In this document: positions 6,673 through 13,782 of the stretch, one piece after another
Layout: each line of letters starts with the position of its first letter
Numbering within the stretch: position 1 is the stretch's first letter
Assembly (NCBI RefSeq): GCF_019857225.1
Contig: NZ_JAFJSY010000096.1
Coordinates: 1 to 34,984, forward strand
Reading direction: 5' to 3'
Length of the DNA stretch: 34,984 bases
From: Streptomyces plumbidurans
Lineage (GTDB): Bacteria; Actinomycetota; Actinomycetes; Streptomycetales; Streptomycetaceae
Made by a program: the position numbers and the translations under genes
Notes under the pieces: generated by a model
Database searches by the model: none
Told to the model about the DNA's origin: nothing
The model's input: the letters and a program-made list of their open reading frames with translations, nothing else

Positions 6673-7761
6673 GGCGTCGCGCATCATGCGCTCCACCGGG
6701 TAGTCGCGGGTGTAGCCGTAGCCGCCGAGCAGCTGCACGGCGTCCGTGGTGACCTCCATCGCGACGTCCGAGGCGAAGCACTTGGCGGCCGCGCCCTGGA
6801 AGGTGAGGTCCTTGTCGCCGCGCTCGGAGGCGGCCGCGGCCTGGTAGGTCAGGGCGCGGGCGGCCGAGACCTTCATGGCCATGTCGGCGAGCATGAACTG
6901 GATGCCCTGGAAGTCGGCGATCGGCTTGCCGAACTGCTTGCGCTCCTGGACGTAGCCCTTGGCGTAGTCGAGGGCGCCCTGGGCGACGCCGAGGGCCTGC
7001 GCGGCGATGGTGATGCGGGTGTGGTCCAGCGTCTTCATCGCGGTGGCGAAGCCCGTGCCCTCCTCGCCGATCATGCGGTCGGCCGGGATGCGGACGTTGT
7101 CGAGGTAGACCTCGCGGGTCGGGGAGCCCTTGATGCCGAGCTTCTTCTCCGGGGCGCCGAAGGAGACGCCCTCGTCGGACTTCTCCACGACGAAGGCGGA
7201 GATGCCCTTGGAGCGCTTGGTGGGGTCGGTCACGGCCATGACCGTGTAGTACTCGCTGACGCCGGCGTTGGTGATCCAGCGCTTGACGCCGTTGAGGACC
7301 CAGGAGTCGCCGTCGCGGACCGCGCGCGTCTTCATGCCGGCCGCGTCCGAGCCGGCGTCCGGCTCGGAGAGGCAGTAGGAGAACATGCCCTCGCCCTTGG
7401 CGAGCGGGGTCATGTACTTCTTCTTCAGCTCCTCGGAGCCGGAGAGGATGACCGGCAGCGAGCCCAGCTTGTTCACGGCCGGGATCAGGGAGGAGGAGAC
7501 GCACACGCGCGCCACCTCCTCGATCACGATCACGGTGGCCAGCGCGTCCGCGCCCGCCCCGCCGAACGCCTCGGGGACGTGCACGGCGTGCAGGTCGTTG
7601 GCCACGAGGGCGTCGAGCGCCTCCTGCGGGAAGCGGGCCTCCTCGTCCACCGCGGCGGCGTAGGGGGCGATCTTCGCCTCGGCCAGTGAACGGATCGCGT
7701 CGCGGAGCATGTCGTGCTCCTCGGACGGGCGGTACAGGTCGAAGTCAGCCGATCCGGCCAA
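6604..7761 (-). CDS. Acyl-CoA dehydrogenase
   Basis: 385-residue FAD-dependent enzyme that introduces the alpha,beta double bond into acyl-CoA and passes electrons to ETF. Family signatures in order are SEPDAGSDAAGMKTRAV (FAD/substrate loop), WITNAG, GIKGSPTREVYLDNVRIP, LLGGYGYTRDYPVERMMRDAK and IYEGTNQVQRIVMARNL, whose Glu is the usual catalytic base of the short/medium-chain type. The start must be TTG at 7761 or an internal codon: an in-frame TGA lies three codons upstream, with only GAG and ACC in between; a GGAG sits 11 nt before the TTG. The 3' tail has foreign codon use (see 6604-6672). It is divergent from the dehydrogenase gene at 7965. Confidence 0.95.
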   Translation of the reverse strand: MAGSADFDLYRPSEEHDMLRDAIRSLAEAKIAPYAAAVDEEARFPQEALDALVANDLHAVHVPEAFGGAGADALATVIVIEEVARVCVSSSLIPAVNKLGSLPVILSGSEELKKKYMTPLAKGEGMFSYCLSEPDAGSDAAGMKTRAVRDGDSWVLNGVKRWITNAGVSEYYTVMAVTDPTKRSKGISAFVVEKSDEGVSFGAPEKKLGIKGSPTREVYLDNVRIPADRMIGEEGTGFATAMKTLDHTRITIAAQALGVAQGALDYAKGYVQERKQFGKPIADFQGIQFMLADMAMKVSAARALTYQAAAASERGDKDLTFQGAAAKCFASDVAMEVTTDAVQLLGGYGYTRDYPVERMMRDAKITQIYEGTNQVQRIVMARNLP

Positions 7762-7813
7762 GGTCTCTCACGCTCCAAGGACGCTTGATGACGAACGGTG
7801 GTGGTGGCGCTAA

Positions 7814-7827
7814 TTACCGTTAAGTAA
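7814..7827. promoter_or_regulatory. AT-rich dyad upstream of the acyl-CoA dehydrogenase gene
   Basis: TTACCGTTAAGTAA (TTAC, 6 nt, GTAA) sits in an AT-rich patch at 7811-7838, 53 bp before the TTG start of the acyl-CoA dehydrogenase gene. Such an AT-rich island is rare in this genome and probably holds promoter or operator sequence, perhaps for a TetR-type fatty-acid regulator. No convincing -35/-10 pair could be fixed. Confidence 0.3.
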
Positions 7828-7964
7828 CTCAAATTTTAGGGGGAGGCTCACGGGAGTGATACGTGAGCTTGGCGACAGCGGGAAATGTGCCCACCGCAGG
7901 GCCGCGGCACGCCCCGGATATGCTCGGGCACCGCAGCGAACGCCGTACCCCCAATGGAGCATCC

Positions 7965-9308
7965 ATGAGCCTCAAGATCACCGTGATCGGCACCGGCTAT
8001 CTCGGCGCCACGCACGCCGCGGCCATGGCCGAGCTGGGCTTCGAGGTGCTCGCCCTGGACATCGTGCGGGAGAAGATCGAGAAGCTTCAGCGGGCCGAGG
8101 CTCCGATGTTCGAGCCGGGCCTGGAGGACCTGCTGCGCAAGCACGTGGCCGGCTTCGAGGGCTCCAGCGGGCGGCTGCGCTTCACGCAGGACTGGGCGGA
8201 GGTCGGCGCGTTCGGCGATGTGCACTTCGTGTGCGTGAACACCCCGCAGAAGCACGGCGAGTACGCCTGCGACATGTCCTACGTCGACGCCGCGATCGCC
8301 TCGCTCGCCCCGCACCTGAGCGGCCCCGCGCTGGTCGTCGGCAAGTCGACCGTGCCGGTGGGCTCCGCGGACCGGCTGGCCGCCTATCTCGCCGAGCACG
8401 CGCCGGCCGGGCAGGACGCCGAGCTGGCCTGGAACCCGGAGTTCCTGCGCGAGGGCTTCGCCGTGGACGACACCCTGCACCCGGACCGGATCGTGGTCGG
8501 GGTGCGCAGCGAGCGGGCGGAGAAGCTGCTGCGCGAGGTGTACGCGACGCCTGTGTCCGAGGGGACGCCGTTCGTCGTCACGGACTTCCCGACGGCCGAG
8601 CTGGTGAAGACCTCCGCGAACTCCTTCCTCGCCACCAAGATCTCCTTCATCAACGCGATGGCCGAGATGTGCGAGGCCTCCGGGGGTGACGTCGCCAAGC
8701 TCGCCGAGGCGATCGGGTACGACGACCGGATCGGCAGGAAGTTCCTGCGGGCCGGTATCGGCTTCGGCGGCGGCTGTCTGCCCAAGGACATCCGGGCGTT
8801 CATGGCGCGCGCCGGTGAGCTGGGTGCCGACCAGGCGCTGACCTTCCTGCGCGAGATCGACTCGATCAACATGCGCCAGCGCGGCCAGATGGTGGAGCTG
8901 GCCCGGGAGGCGCTCGGTGGGGGTTCGTTCCTGGGCAAGCGGGTCGCGGTGCTCGGCGCCACCTTCAAGCCGGACTCGGACGACGTACGCGACTCGCCGG
9001 CGCTGAACGTGGCTGGGCAGATCCACCTGCAGGGCGGTCAGGTGACCGTGTACGACCCCAAGGGCATGGAGAACGCCCGGCGGGTCTTCCCGACGCTCGG
9101 TTACGCGCAGAGCGCGACCGAGGCGGTGCGCGGCGCCGATGTGGTGCTGCATCTGACGGAGTGGCGGGAGTTCCGGGAGCTGGATCCGGCGGAGCTGGGC
9201 GCGGTCGCGACGACCCGGCTGATCCTGGACGGGCGCAACGCCCTGGACCCGGAGCTGTGGCGCAAGGCCGGGTGGACGTACCGGGCGATGGGCCGTCCTA
9301 CGGCCTGA
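7965..9308 (+). CDS. UDP-glucose/GDP-mannose 6-dehydrogenase family protein
   Basis: 447-residue NAD-dependent nucleotide-sugar dehydrogenase that oxidises the C6 alcohol of a nucleotide sugar to the uronic acid in two steps. The N-terminal Rossmann motif is GTGYLGATHAAAMAELGFEV. Next come VVGKSTVPVGS, WNPEFLREGFAVDD (substrate loop with the catalytic Glu), the central helix region ELVKTSANSFLATKISFINA, and the catalytic Cys in GFGGGCLPKD. The C-terminal UDP-binding domain contains LGATFKPDSDDVRDSPAL. ATG at 7965 has GGAG 5 nt upstream; an open frame back to 7863 lacks family sequence. Likely product UDP-glucuronate for envelope polymers. It ends before the strong hairpin at 9350-9390. Confidence 0.94.
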   Translation: MSLKITVIGTGYLGATHAAAMAELGFEVLALDIVREKIEKLQRAEAPMFEPGLEDLLRKHVAGFEGSSGRLRFTQDWAEVGAFGDVHFVCVNTPQKHGEYACDMSYVDAAIASLAPHLSGPALVVGKSTVPVGSADRLAAYLAEHAPAGQDAELAWNPEFLREGFAVDDTLHPDRIVVGVRSERAEKLLREVYATPVSEGTPFVVTDFPTAELVKTSANSFLATKISFINAMAEMCEASGGDVAKLAEAIGYDDRIGRKFLRAGIGFGGGCLPKDIRAFMARAGELGADQALTFLREIDSINMRQRGQMVELAREALGGGSFLGKRVAVLGATFKPDSDDVRDSPALNVAGQIHLQGGQVTVYDPKGMENARRVFPTLGYAQSATEAVRGADVVLHLTEWREFRELDPAELGAVATTRLILDGRNALDPELWRKAGWTYRAMGRPTA

Positions 9309-9349
9309 ACCTCCTGGCCGTCCGACGGCCTGATCCCCTCGCGCGGGAC

Positions 9350-9390
9350 GACGCCGGTTCGGCCGAGGCTCAGTCGGCCGAACCGGCGTC
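9350..9390. terminator. Bidirectional terminator hairpin
   Basis: Perfect 17-bp inverted repeat (left arm begins GACGCCGGTTCGG, loop GGCTCAG) between the convergent dehydrogenase and CGNR genes, followed on the plus strand by TCGTTGCATT. Confidence 0.88.
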
Positions 9391-9432
9391 TCGTTGCATT
9401 CTGCACCACCGGCCTGTGCGGCCGCGGGGGAA

Positions 9433-9933
9433 CTACTTCGCGCGGTAGCGGCGCATCTTCTCGCGCGCCCCGCACACCTGCATCGAGCACCAGCGGCCGC
9501 GGCCTGCCGGACTGCGGTCGTAGTACGCCCAGTGGCAGGTGGCGGCCTCGCAGGCCTTCAGCCGGGCCCAGGTGCCCTCGACCAGTGCGCCGGCGACGGC
9601 GGCCGCGACGCGGGAGAGCAGGGGGCCGTGGTCCGCGGGGGCGAGGGCGGCGGCGCCGTCCCGCTCGTCGACCGTGACGACCAGCGGTGCCCGCGCCAGC
9701 AGCTGCCCGAGGGGGGTCACCGCGCGGTGCGGCGGGTGCCCGGCGTGGGCGAGCAGGGCCGCGCGCAGCGACTCGCGCAGTTCGCGGGCCTGCTCCAGCT
9801 CGTCCTGAGCGAGGCCGAAGGGGGCCCGGCCCTCCGCCGTGTCCAGCGCGTCGGCGCCCGACTCCAGGTCCAGCGTGTTCACCAGGGACTCGACCAGGGT
9901 CAGGCCGCCGGGTGCGGCGGATCTCTCACTCAT
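9433..9933 (-). CDS. CGNR zinc-finger transcriptional regulator (ABATE domain)
   Basis: 166-residue protein with an N-terminal ABATE-type ligand/stress domain (LTLVESLVNTLDLESGAD, LRESLRAALLAHAG) and a C-terminal treble-clef zinc finger: KACEAATCHWAYYD, then RGRWCSMQVCGAREKMRRYR. The four cysteines are present, but the family's CGNR signature reads CGAR here. ATG at 9933 is preceded by GGAGG with a long spacing of about 13 nt; an upstream open frame lacks family sequence. It is divergent from the tandem VOC genes at 10037 and 10417, which it may control (inference from position). Confidence 0.9.
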   Translation of the reverse strand: MSERSAAPGGLTLVESLVNTLDLESGADALDTAEGRAPFGLAQDELEQARELRESLRAALLAHAGHPPHRAVTPLGQLLARAPLVVTVDERDGAAALAPADHGPLLSRVAAAVAGALVEGTWARLKACEAATCHWAYYDRSPAGRGRWCSMQVCGAREKMRRYRAK

Positions 9934-10036
9934 GCTTGCGACGTTACCTCCAATGCGCCAGTATGCAGTAACCGTTACCGGTTGCCGACGCCTATGGGTA
10001 ACCGGCCTGTGGGTGACCGCACTCAAGGAGGAAGTC

Positions 10037-10396
10037 ATGGCTCTCGCCAAGCTGGGCCCCGTCGTCCTGGACTGTCCCGACCCGGGCGCACTGGCCGGGT
10101 TCTACGCAGGGGTGCTGGGCGGCACCGTCGAGACGGAGGACGGGTGGGCGGACCTCACCACCCCCGACGGCCGCGCGCTGGCCTTCCAGGCCGCCCCCGG
10201 CCATGTGGCCCCCGAGTGGCCCGCCCCTGACCGCTCGCAGCAGTTCCACCTGGACCTGACCGTCGACGACCTGGACGCGGCCGAGGCGGCCGTCCTCGCC
10301 CTCGGCGCGAAACCCCTGGACACCGACGACCGCTCCCGCACCTTCCGCGTGTACGCCGACCCGGCTGGGCACCCGTTCTGCCTGTGCGCCTGCTGA
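10037..10396 (+). CDS. VOC superfamily (glyoxalase/bleomycin-resistance fold) protein 1
   Basis: 119 residues folding as two beta-alpha-beta-beta-beta units. The start reads LGPVVLDCPDPGALAGFYAGVLGG, the middle LAFQAAPGHVAPEWPAPDRSQQFHLDL, and the end is the conserved ADPAGHPFCLC. It belongs to the small actinobacterial glyoxalase-like group whose reactions are mostly unknown. ATG at 10037 follows a strong AAGGAGGAAGTC. It lies 20 bp ahead of a close paralogue, so the pair is a tandem duplication and presumably co-transcribed. Confidence 0.92.
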   Translation: MALAKLGPVVLDCPDPGALAGFYAGVLGGTVETEDGWADLTTPDGRALAFQAAPGHVAPEWPAPDRSQQFHLDLTVDDLDAAEAAVLALGAKPLDTDDRSRTFRVYADPAGHPFCLCAC

Positions 10397-10416
10397 CCCC
10401 GACCGAGGAGGACACC

Positions 10417-10803
10417 ATGGCCGTCGCCCGCTTCCGCTCCGTCGTGATCGACTGCCCCGATCCGCACGCGCTCGCCGAGTTCTACGCCGCGGTCGGCGGC
10501 GGCACCCCTGAGGCGGCGGACGACGACTGGGTCGTGCTCCACGTCCCGGACGGGCCGCGGCTGGCCTTCCAGCGGGCGGAGGGCTACACCCCGCCCGAGT
10601 GGCCACGCCCGGACCGCTCGCAGCAGTTCCACGTCGACTTCGACGCCGGGTCGACCTGGCAGGAGATCGACGCGGCGCACGAAAGGGTGCTGGCACTGGG
10701 CGCCCACCCGCTGGACCTGGAGGACCGCGAGAAGAAGGACTTCCAGGTCTACGCCGACCCGGCGGGCCACCCGTTCTGCCTGTGCCGGATCGCGGAACCG
10801 TAG
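10417..10803 (+). CDS. VOC superfamily protein 2 (tandem paralogue)
   Basis: 128 residues, clearly paralogous to the preceding product: FRSVVIDCPDPHALAEFY, PPEWPRPDRSQQFHVDFD and FQVYADPAGHPFCLC align along the whole length. It carries a few extra residues (GSTWQEIDAAHER, EKKD) between the two half-domains. ATG at 10417 is preceded by GAGGAGGACACC; the same frame runs upstream over the end of the first gene, but only from the ATG does the sequence align. No substrate can be read from the sequence. Confidence 0.92.
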   Translation: MAVARFRSVVIDCPDPHALAEFYAAVGGGTPEAADDDWVVLHVPDGPRLAFQRAEGYTPPEWPRPDRSQQFHVDFDAGSTWQEIDAAHERVLALGAHPLDLEDREKKDFQVYADPAGHPFCLCRIAEP

Positions 10804-10815
10804 GCCGGGGCCGCC

Positions 10816-11922
10816 TCAGCCGTCCAGGTCGGCGATCCGTGCCGTTGAGGGCTGGCGGCGTTGTTGGGCCGCGCGGGCGGTGAAGTCGGCGCCGCGCAGG
10901 ACGCGTTGGACGTTGCCCCAGGTGAGCAGGGCGATCTGGGACTCGGTCCAGCCGCGGTGCAGCAGTTCGGCGATGAGGTGCGGGTAGCGGGAGGCGTCGG
11001 CGAGGTCCTGGGGGTGGGCGGTGCCGGCGTCGAAGGTGCCGGACAGGCCGACGCACTCCGGGCCCGCGACCTCGCGCACATGGTCGAGATGGTCGGCGAC
11101 GGCCCGCACGGACGGCCCCGTCTGCTCCGGGGTGAGCGGCACCATGCACAGGCCCTTGGCGGCGCCGAGACCGGCGAGCAGGTCGTCGGGGAGGTTGGCC
11201 GGGTGGGGGCGCAGGGCGCGGGCGGCGGAGCGGGTGAAGAGCACCGGCGCCCGGGAGACCGCGAGGACGCGGGCGACGGTGTCCGTGGAGGCGCCGGAGA
11301 GGTCGGCGAGGACTCCGAGCCGGTTCATCTCGCGCACCACCTCCTCGCCGAACCGGGTGAGCCCGGTCTGCCCCGCCCAGGACACCCCGGTCAGCGTCAG
11401 GACGCGCAGGCCGAGCGAGTGCAGGGCGCGCAGGACGCCGAGGGAGTCGTCGAGGGCGGCGGCCTGCGCGGGGCCGAGCAGCACGGCGATACGGCCGCAG
11501 TGCCGGGCGTCGGTGGCCTGCCCCGCGGTGCACACCAGCCGCAGGCCGTCCGGGTGGGCCCCGACGACGCTCTTGACCAGGTCGAGCTGCTCCAGGGTCG
11601 CGCCGACGGCCCGGTCCCGCACGATGCCCTCCGGCAGGTGCAGCGACCAGAACAGCGCGCCGACATGGCCCGCGCGCAGTCGCGGCACGTCCGTGTCGAC
11701 CGAGCTCTCGCCCAGCTCCAGGTCGTACCAGTGCAGATGCCTGAGGGCCCAGGGCAGTCCGCTGTAGCCGTCGGCGACGGGGTGGGCCGCGAGGACGGCG
11801 CGGGCGCGCTCCAGCTGGGTGCCGTCCGGGTCGCCGACCGGCGCGCGCGGCTCGTCCTCGAAGAGGTCCGGCACCGCGTCGAGTCCGCCGGTGGTGTGCA
11901 GTTCGTCCTGGAGGTCTGCCAT
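10816..11922 (-). CDS. Degenerate M19 dipeptidase-like protein without metal ligands
   Basis: 368 residues with the fold of membrane/renal dipeptidases, aligning along its length to the intact dipeptidase encoded at 13602-14795. Every metal-binding position I can align is changed: the HxD of DGHNDLPW is DGYSGLPW (Y53, G55), the bridging Glu of GAEGG is Ala (GPAQA, A152), the His of DLSH is Gly (DLSG, G210), and the His of FSHSSAR is Arg (FTRSAAR, R231). The GGDYDG segment reads SGTFDAG. Surrounding helices (FGEEVVREMNRLGVLADLS, ADHLDHVREVAG, YPHLIAELLHRGWTESQIALLTWGNVQRVL) are well kept and the frame is unbroken, so it looks like a maintained pseudoenzyme, not a decaying gene. ATG at 11922 has GGAG 6 nt upstream. 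It converges with the VOC pair, separated by only 12 bp. Confidence 0.9.
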   Translation of the reverse strand: MADLQDELHTTGGLDAVPDLFEDEPRAPVGDPDGTQLERARAVLAAHPVADGYSGLPWALRHLHWYDLELGESSVDTDVPRLRAGHVGALFWSLHLPEGIVRDRAVGATLEQLDLVKSVVGAHPDGLRLVCTAGQATDARHCGRIAVLLGPAQAAALDDSLGVLRALHSLGLRVLTLTGVSWAGQTGLTRFGEEVVREMNRLGVLADLSGASTDTVARVLAVSRAPVLFTRSAARALRPHPANLPDDLLAGLGAAKGLCMVPLTPEQTGPSVRAVADHLDHVREVAGPECVGLSGTFDAGTAHPQDLADASRYPHLIAELLHRGWTESQIALLTWGNVQRVLRGADFTARAAQQRRQPSTARIADLDG

Positions 11923-12028
11923 GGGCGCTCCGTACCTCGTGTTCTTCCCCAGGGGGGTACGGCTCACCGTCGCACGGCGGCGCGGGCGCTTCCTGGTGGG
12001 TGCGGCGTTCGGGGGTACGCCGCCCCAC

Positions 12029-12388
12029 TCAGGCCTCCCGGGCCGCCTCGATGACCTCGTCCAGGGTGTCCCGGGAGCGGATCAGATCGGCGATCATGCG
12101 ATCGATACGGTCGCGTTCGGCGGTGAGGTCTGCGACCAGCCGCGGGGTGGCGATCGCCGAGGGGCCGCCGTCCCCGTCGCGCATACAGGGCAGCAGCTGC
12201 CGGATCTTCTCGCTGTGCAGCCCGGCCGCGTACAGCTCCTGGATCCGGATGACCCGGTCCACCGCCCGCTCGGGGTAGTCCCGGTGTCCGCCCGGCGTAC
12301 GGTCGCTGCTCAGCAGCCCCTGGGTCTCGTAGTAGCGCAGGGACCGCTCGCTCACACCGGTTCTCCGGGCCAGTTCACCGATCCGCAT
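12029..12388 (-). CDS. MerR family transcriptional regulator
   Basis: 119 residues. The N-terminal winged helix is MRIGELARRTGVSERSLRYYETQGLL with the usual RTPGGHRDY wing; then comes the long dimerisation coiled coil (PRLVADLTAERDRIDRMIADLIRSRDTLDEVI). There is no C-terminal effector domain and no SoxR- or metal-type Cys cluster (only one Cys, in LLPCMRDG), so the signal is unknown. ATG at 12388 is preceded by GGAGG with 5-nt spacing. It is divergent from the Old Yellow Enzyme gene, whose promoter carries a MerR-type operator. Confidence 0.94.
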   Translation of the reverse strand: MRIGELARRTGVSERSLRYYETQGLLSSDRTPGGHRDYPERAVDRVIRIQELYAAGLHSEKIRQLLPCMRDGDGGPSAIATPRLVADLTAERDRIDRMIADLIRSRDTLDEVIEAAREA

Positions 12389-12412
12389 CCAAACCTCCGA
12401 CCGGTCCGCGGC

Positions 12413-12484
12413 TTTCGGGCTTTCGGGCTTTCGGGCTTTGGGGCTTTCGGGCTTTGGGGCTTTCGGGCTTTCGGGCTTTCGGGC
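12413..12484. repeat. Nine tandem copies of an 8-bp unit (TTTCGGGC)
   Basis: Nine head-to-tail 8-mers fill 12413-12484: seven read TTTCGGGC; units 4 and 6 read TTTGGGGC. The array sits between the merR start codon and the -35 box of the divergent flavin oxidoreductase gene. It is a typical slippage-prone microsatellite. Confidence 0.95.
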
Positions 12485-12516
12485 TTGAATCTGACACCAG
12501 TGTCAGGTTCTAGCGT
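12485..12516 (+). promoter_or_regulatory. MerR-type promoter with operator dyad for the OYE gene
   Basis: -35 TTGAAT (12485-12490) and -10 TAGCGT (12511-12516) are separated by 20 bp, longer than the normal 17, as in MerR-activated promoters. The spacer holds the dyad CTGACAC-CA-GTGTCAG (12491-12506). Transcription would begin about 7 nt after the -10, at or next to the A of the ATG at 12523, so the mRNA is probably leaderless. The adjacent divergent MerR gene supplies the obvious regulator. Confidence 0.8.
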
Positions 12517-12522
12517 ACGGCC

Positions 12523-13782
12523 ATGACACGGACAACCGACTTCCTGGCACCGGCCCGGCTCGGCCGGCTCGAACTCCCCCACCACCTCGTGATGGCGCCG
12601 CTGACCCGCAACCGTGCCGAGGCTGACGGCACCCCCACCGACCTGATGGTCACCTATTACGCGCAGCGCGCCTCGGCCGGCCTGATCATCGGCGAGGCCT
12701 CGACGCCGAACGCGGTCGGGCAGACGTACCCGAACGTCACCGCGATCCACAGCGACCGGCACACGGCAGGCTGGCGGCGGGTGACCGAGGCCGTGCGGGC
12801 CGGTGGCGGGCGGATGTTCCTTCAGTTGCAGCACGGTGGCCGGGTCAGTCATCCGGCGACCACCGGGCTGACACCGGTCGCGCCCTCCCCCGTACCGCTG
12901 CCGGAGACGATCCACACTCCCGAAGGCCGCCAACCAGCAGTCGTACCGAGGGAGTTGACCACGGACGACATCCGGGCCACCGCCGCCGACTTCGCCGCGG
13001 CCGCCCGCCGGGCCGTCGACGCGGGCTTCGAAGGGGTCGAGGTGCACTCGGCCAACGGGCATCTGCTGCACCAGTTCCTCGCCGGGAACACCAACCGCAG
13101 GACGGACGGCTACGGCGGCTCCCCCGGGCGACGGGTGCGGTTCACCGCGGAGGTGACCGAGGCGGTGGCCGACGCGATCGGGGCTGGGCGCGTCGGGGTG
13201 CGGATCTCCCCGGGCACCACGGTCAACGGCATCGAGGAGGACGACACCGCCGTCCTCTACGCGGCGCTGGTGGACCGGCTGAAGGGCCTCGGGCTCGCCT
13301 ATCTGCACATCGTGCACGCCGACCCCGGCACGGAGGTGTACCGGCGCATCCGCGCGGACTGGCCCGGCGTGCTCATCGGCAATCCGGTACTGCCCGCGCT
13401 CACCACCGAGGCCGTCGGTCGCGCCGCCCACGACATGCTGGCCGCCGGTGCCGACCTCGTCGCGCTCGGCCGGCCGTTCCTCGCCAACCCGGACCTGGTG
13501 AACCGGCTGTGCCTCGGCGCCCCGCTCAACCCGGTCCGGGACCGGTACCTGATGTACGTGGGCGGGGCCGACGGCTACACCGACTACCCCGCCCTCGGCG
13601 ATCAGCCCTCGCGGCCGTCCAGCGACTCGATCGTGGCGTTGGACACCGGCCGGGTCGCTCGCAGCTCGCGCGCCACGTCCTCCGCCGCGCCCAGCACCCG
13701 TACCGAGTTCTGCCAGGTCACCTTGGCCAGGTCGGTCTTCGACCAGCCGCGGTCCAGCAGCTCGGCGATGAGGTTCGGGTAG
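12523..13782 (+). CDS. Old Yellow Enzyme-type NADH:flavin oxidoreductase
   Basis: 419-residue FMN-dependent ene-reductase acting on activated alkenes, quinones or nitro compounds. It is a TIM barrel with HLVMAPLTRNRA at strand 1, QLQHGGR, GFEGVEVHSANGHLLHQFL (the His/Asn pair that binds the substrate oxygen), GNTNRRTDGYGGS, VGVRISPG, and the phosphate-binding DLVALGRPFLANPDL. The family normally ends near GYTDYPAL, reached at about 13593; here the frame runs on for about 60 more residues antisense to the dipeptidase gene, a tail with no OYE similarity. The gene has no ribosome binding site, in keeping with a leaderless mRNA. Regulation by the divergent MerR protein is likely. Confidence 0.9.
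   Translation: MTRTTDFLAPARLGRLELPHHLVMAPLTRNRAEADGTPTDLMVTYYAQRASAGLIIGEASTPNAVGQTYPNVTAIHSDRHTAGWRRVTEAVRAGGGRMFLQLQHGGRVSHPATTGLTPVAPSPVPLPETIHTPEGRQPAVVPRELTTDDIRATAADFAAAARRAVDAGFEGVEVHSANGHLLHQFLAGNTNRRTDGYGGSPGRRVRFTAEVTEAVADAIGAGRVGVRISPGTTVNGIEEDDTAVLYAALVDRLKGLGLAYLHIVHADPGTEVYRRIRADWPGVLIGNPVLPALTTEAVGRAAHDMLAAGADLVALGRPFLANPDLVNRLCLGAPLNPVRDRYLMYVGGADGYTDYPALGDQPSRPSSDSIVALDTGRVARSSRATSSAAPSTRTEFCQVTLARSVFDQPRSSSSAMRFG

Noticed and set aside
12413..12484. CRISPR-like repeat array
   Set aside because: The units are 8 bp and directly abutting, without spacers; it is a microsatellite.
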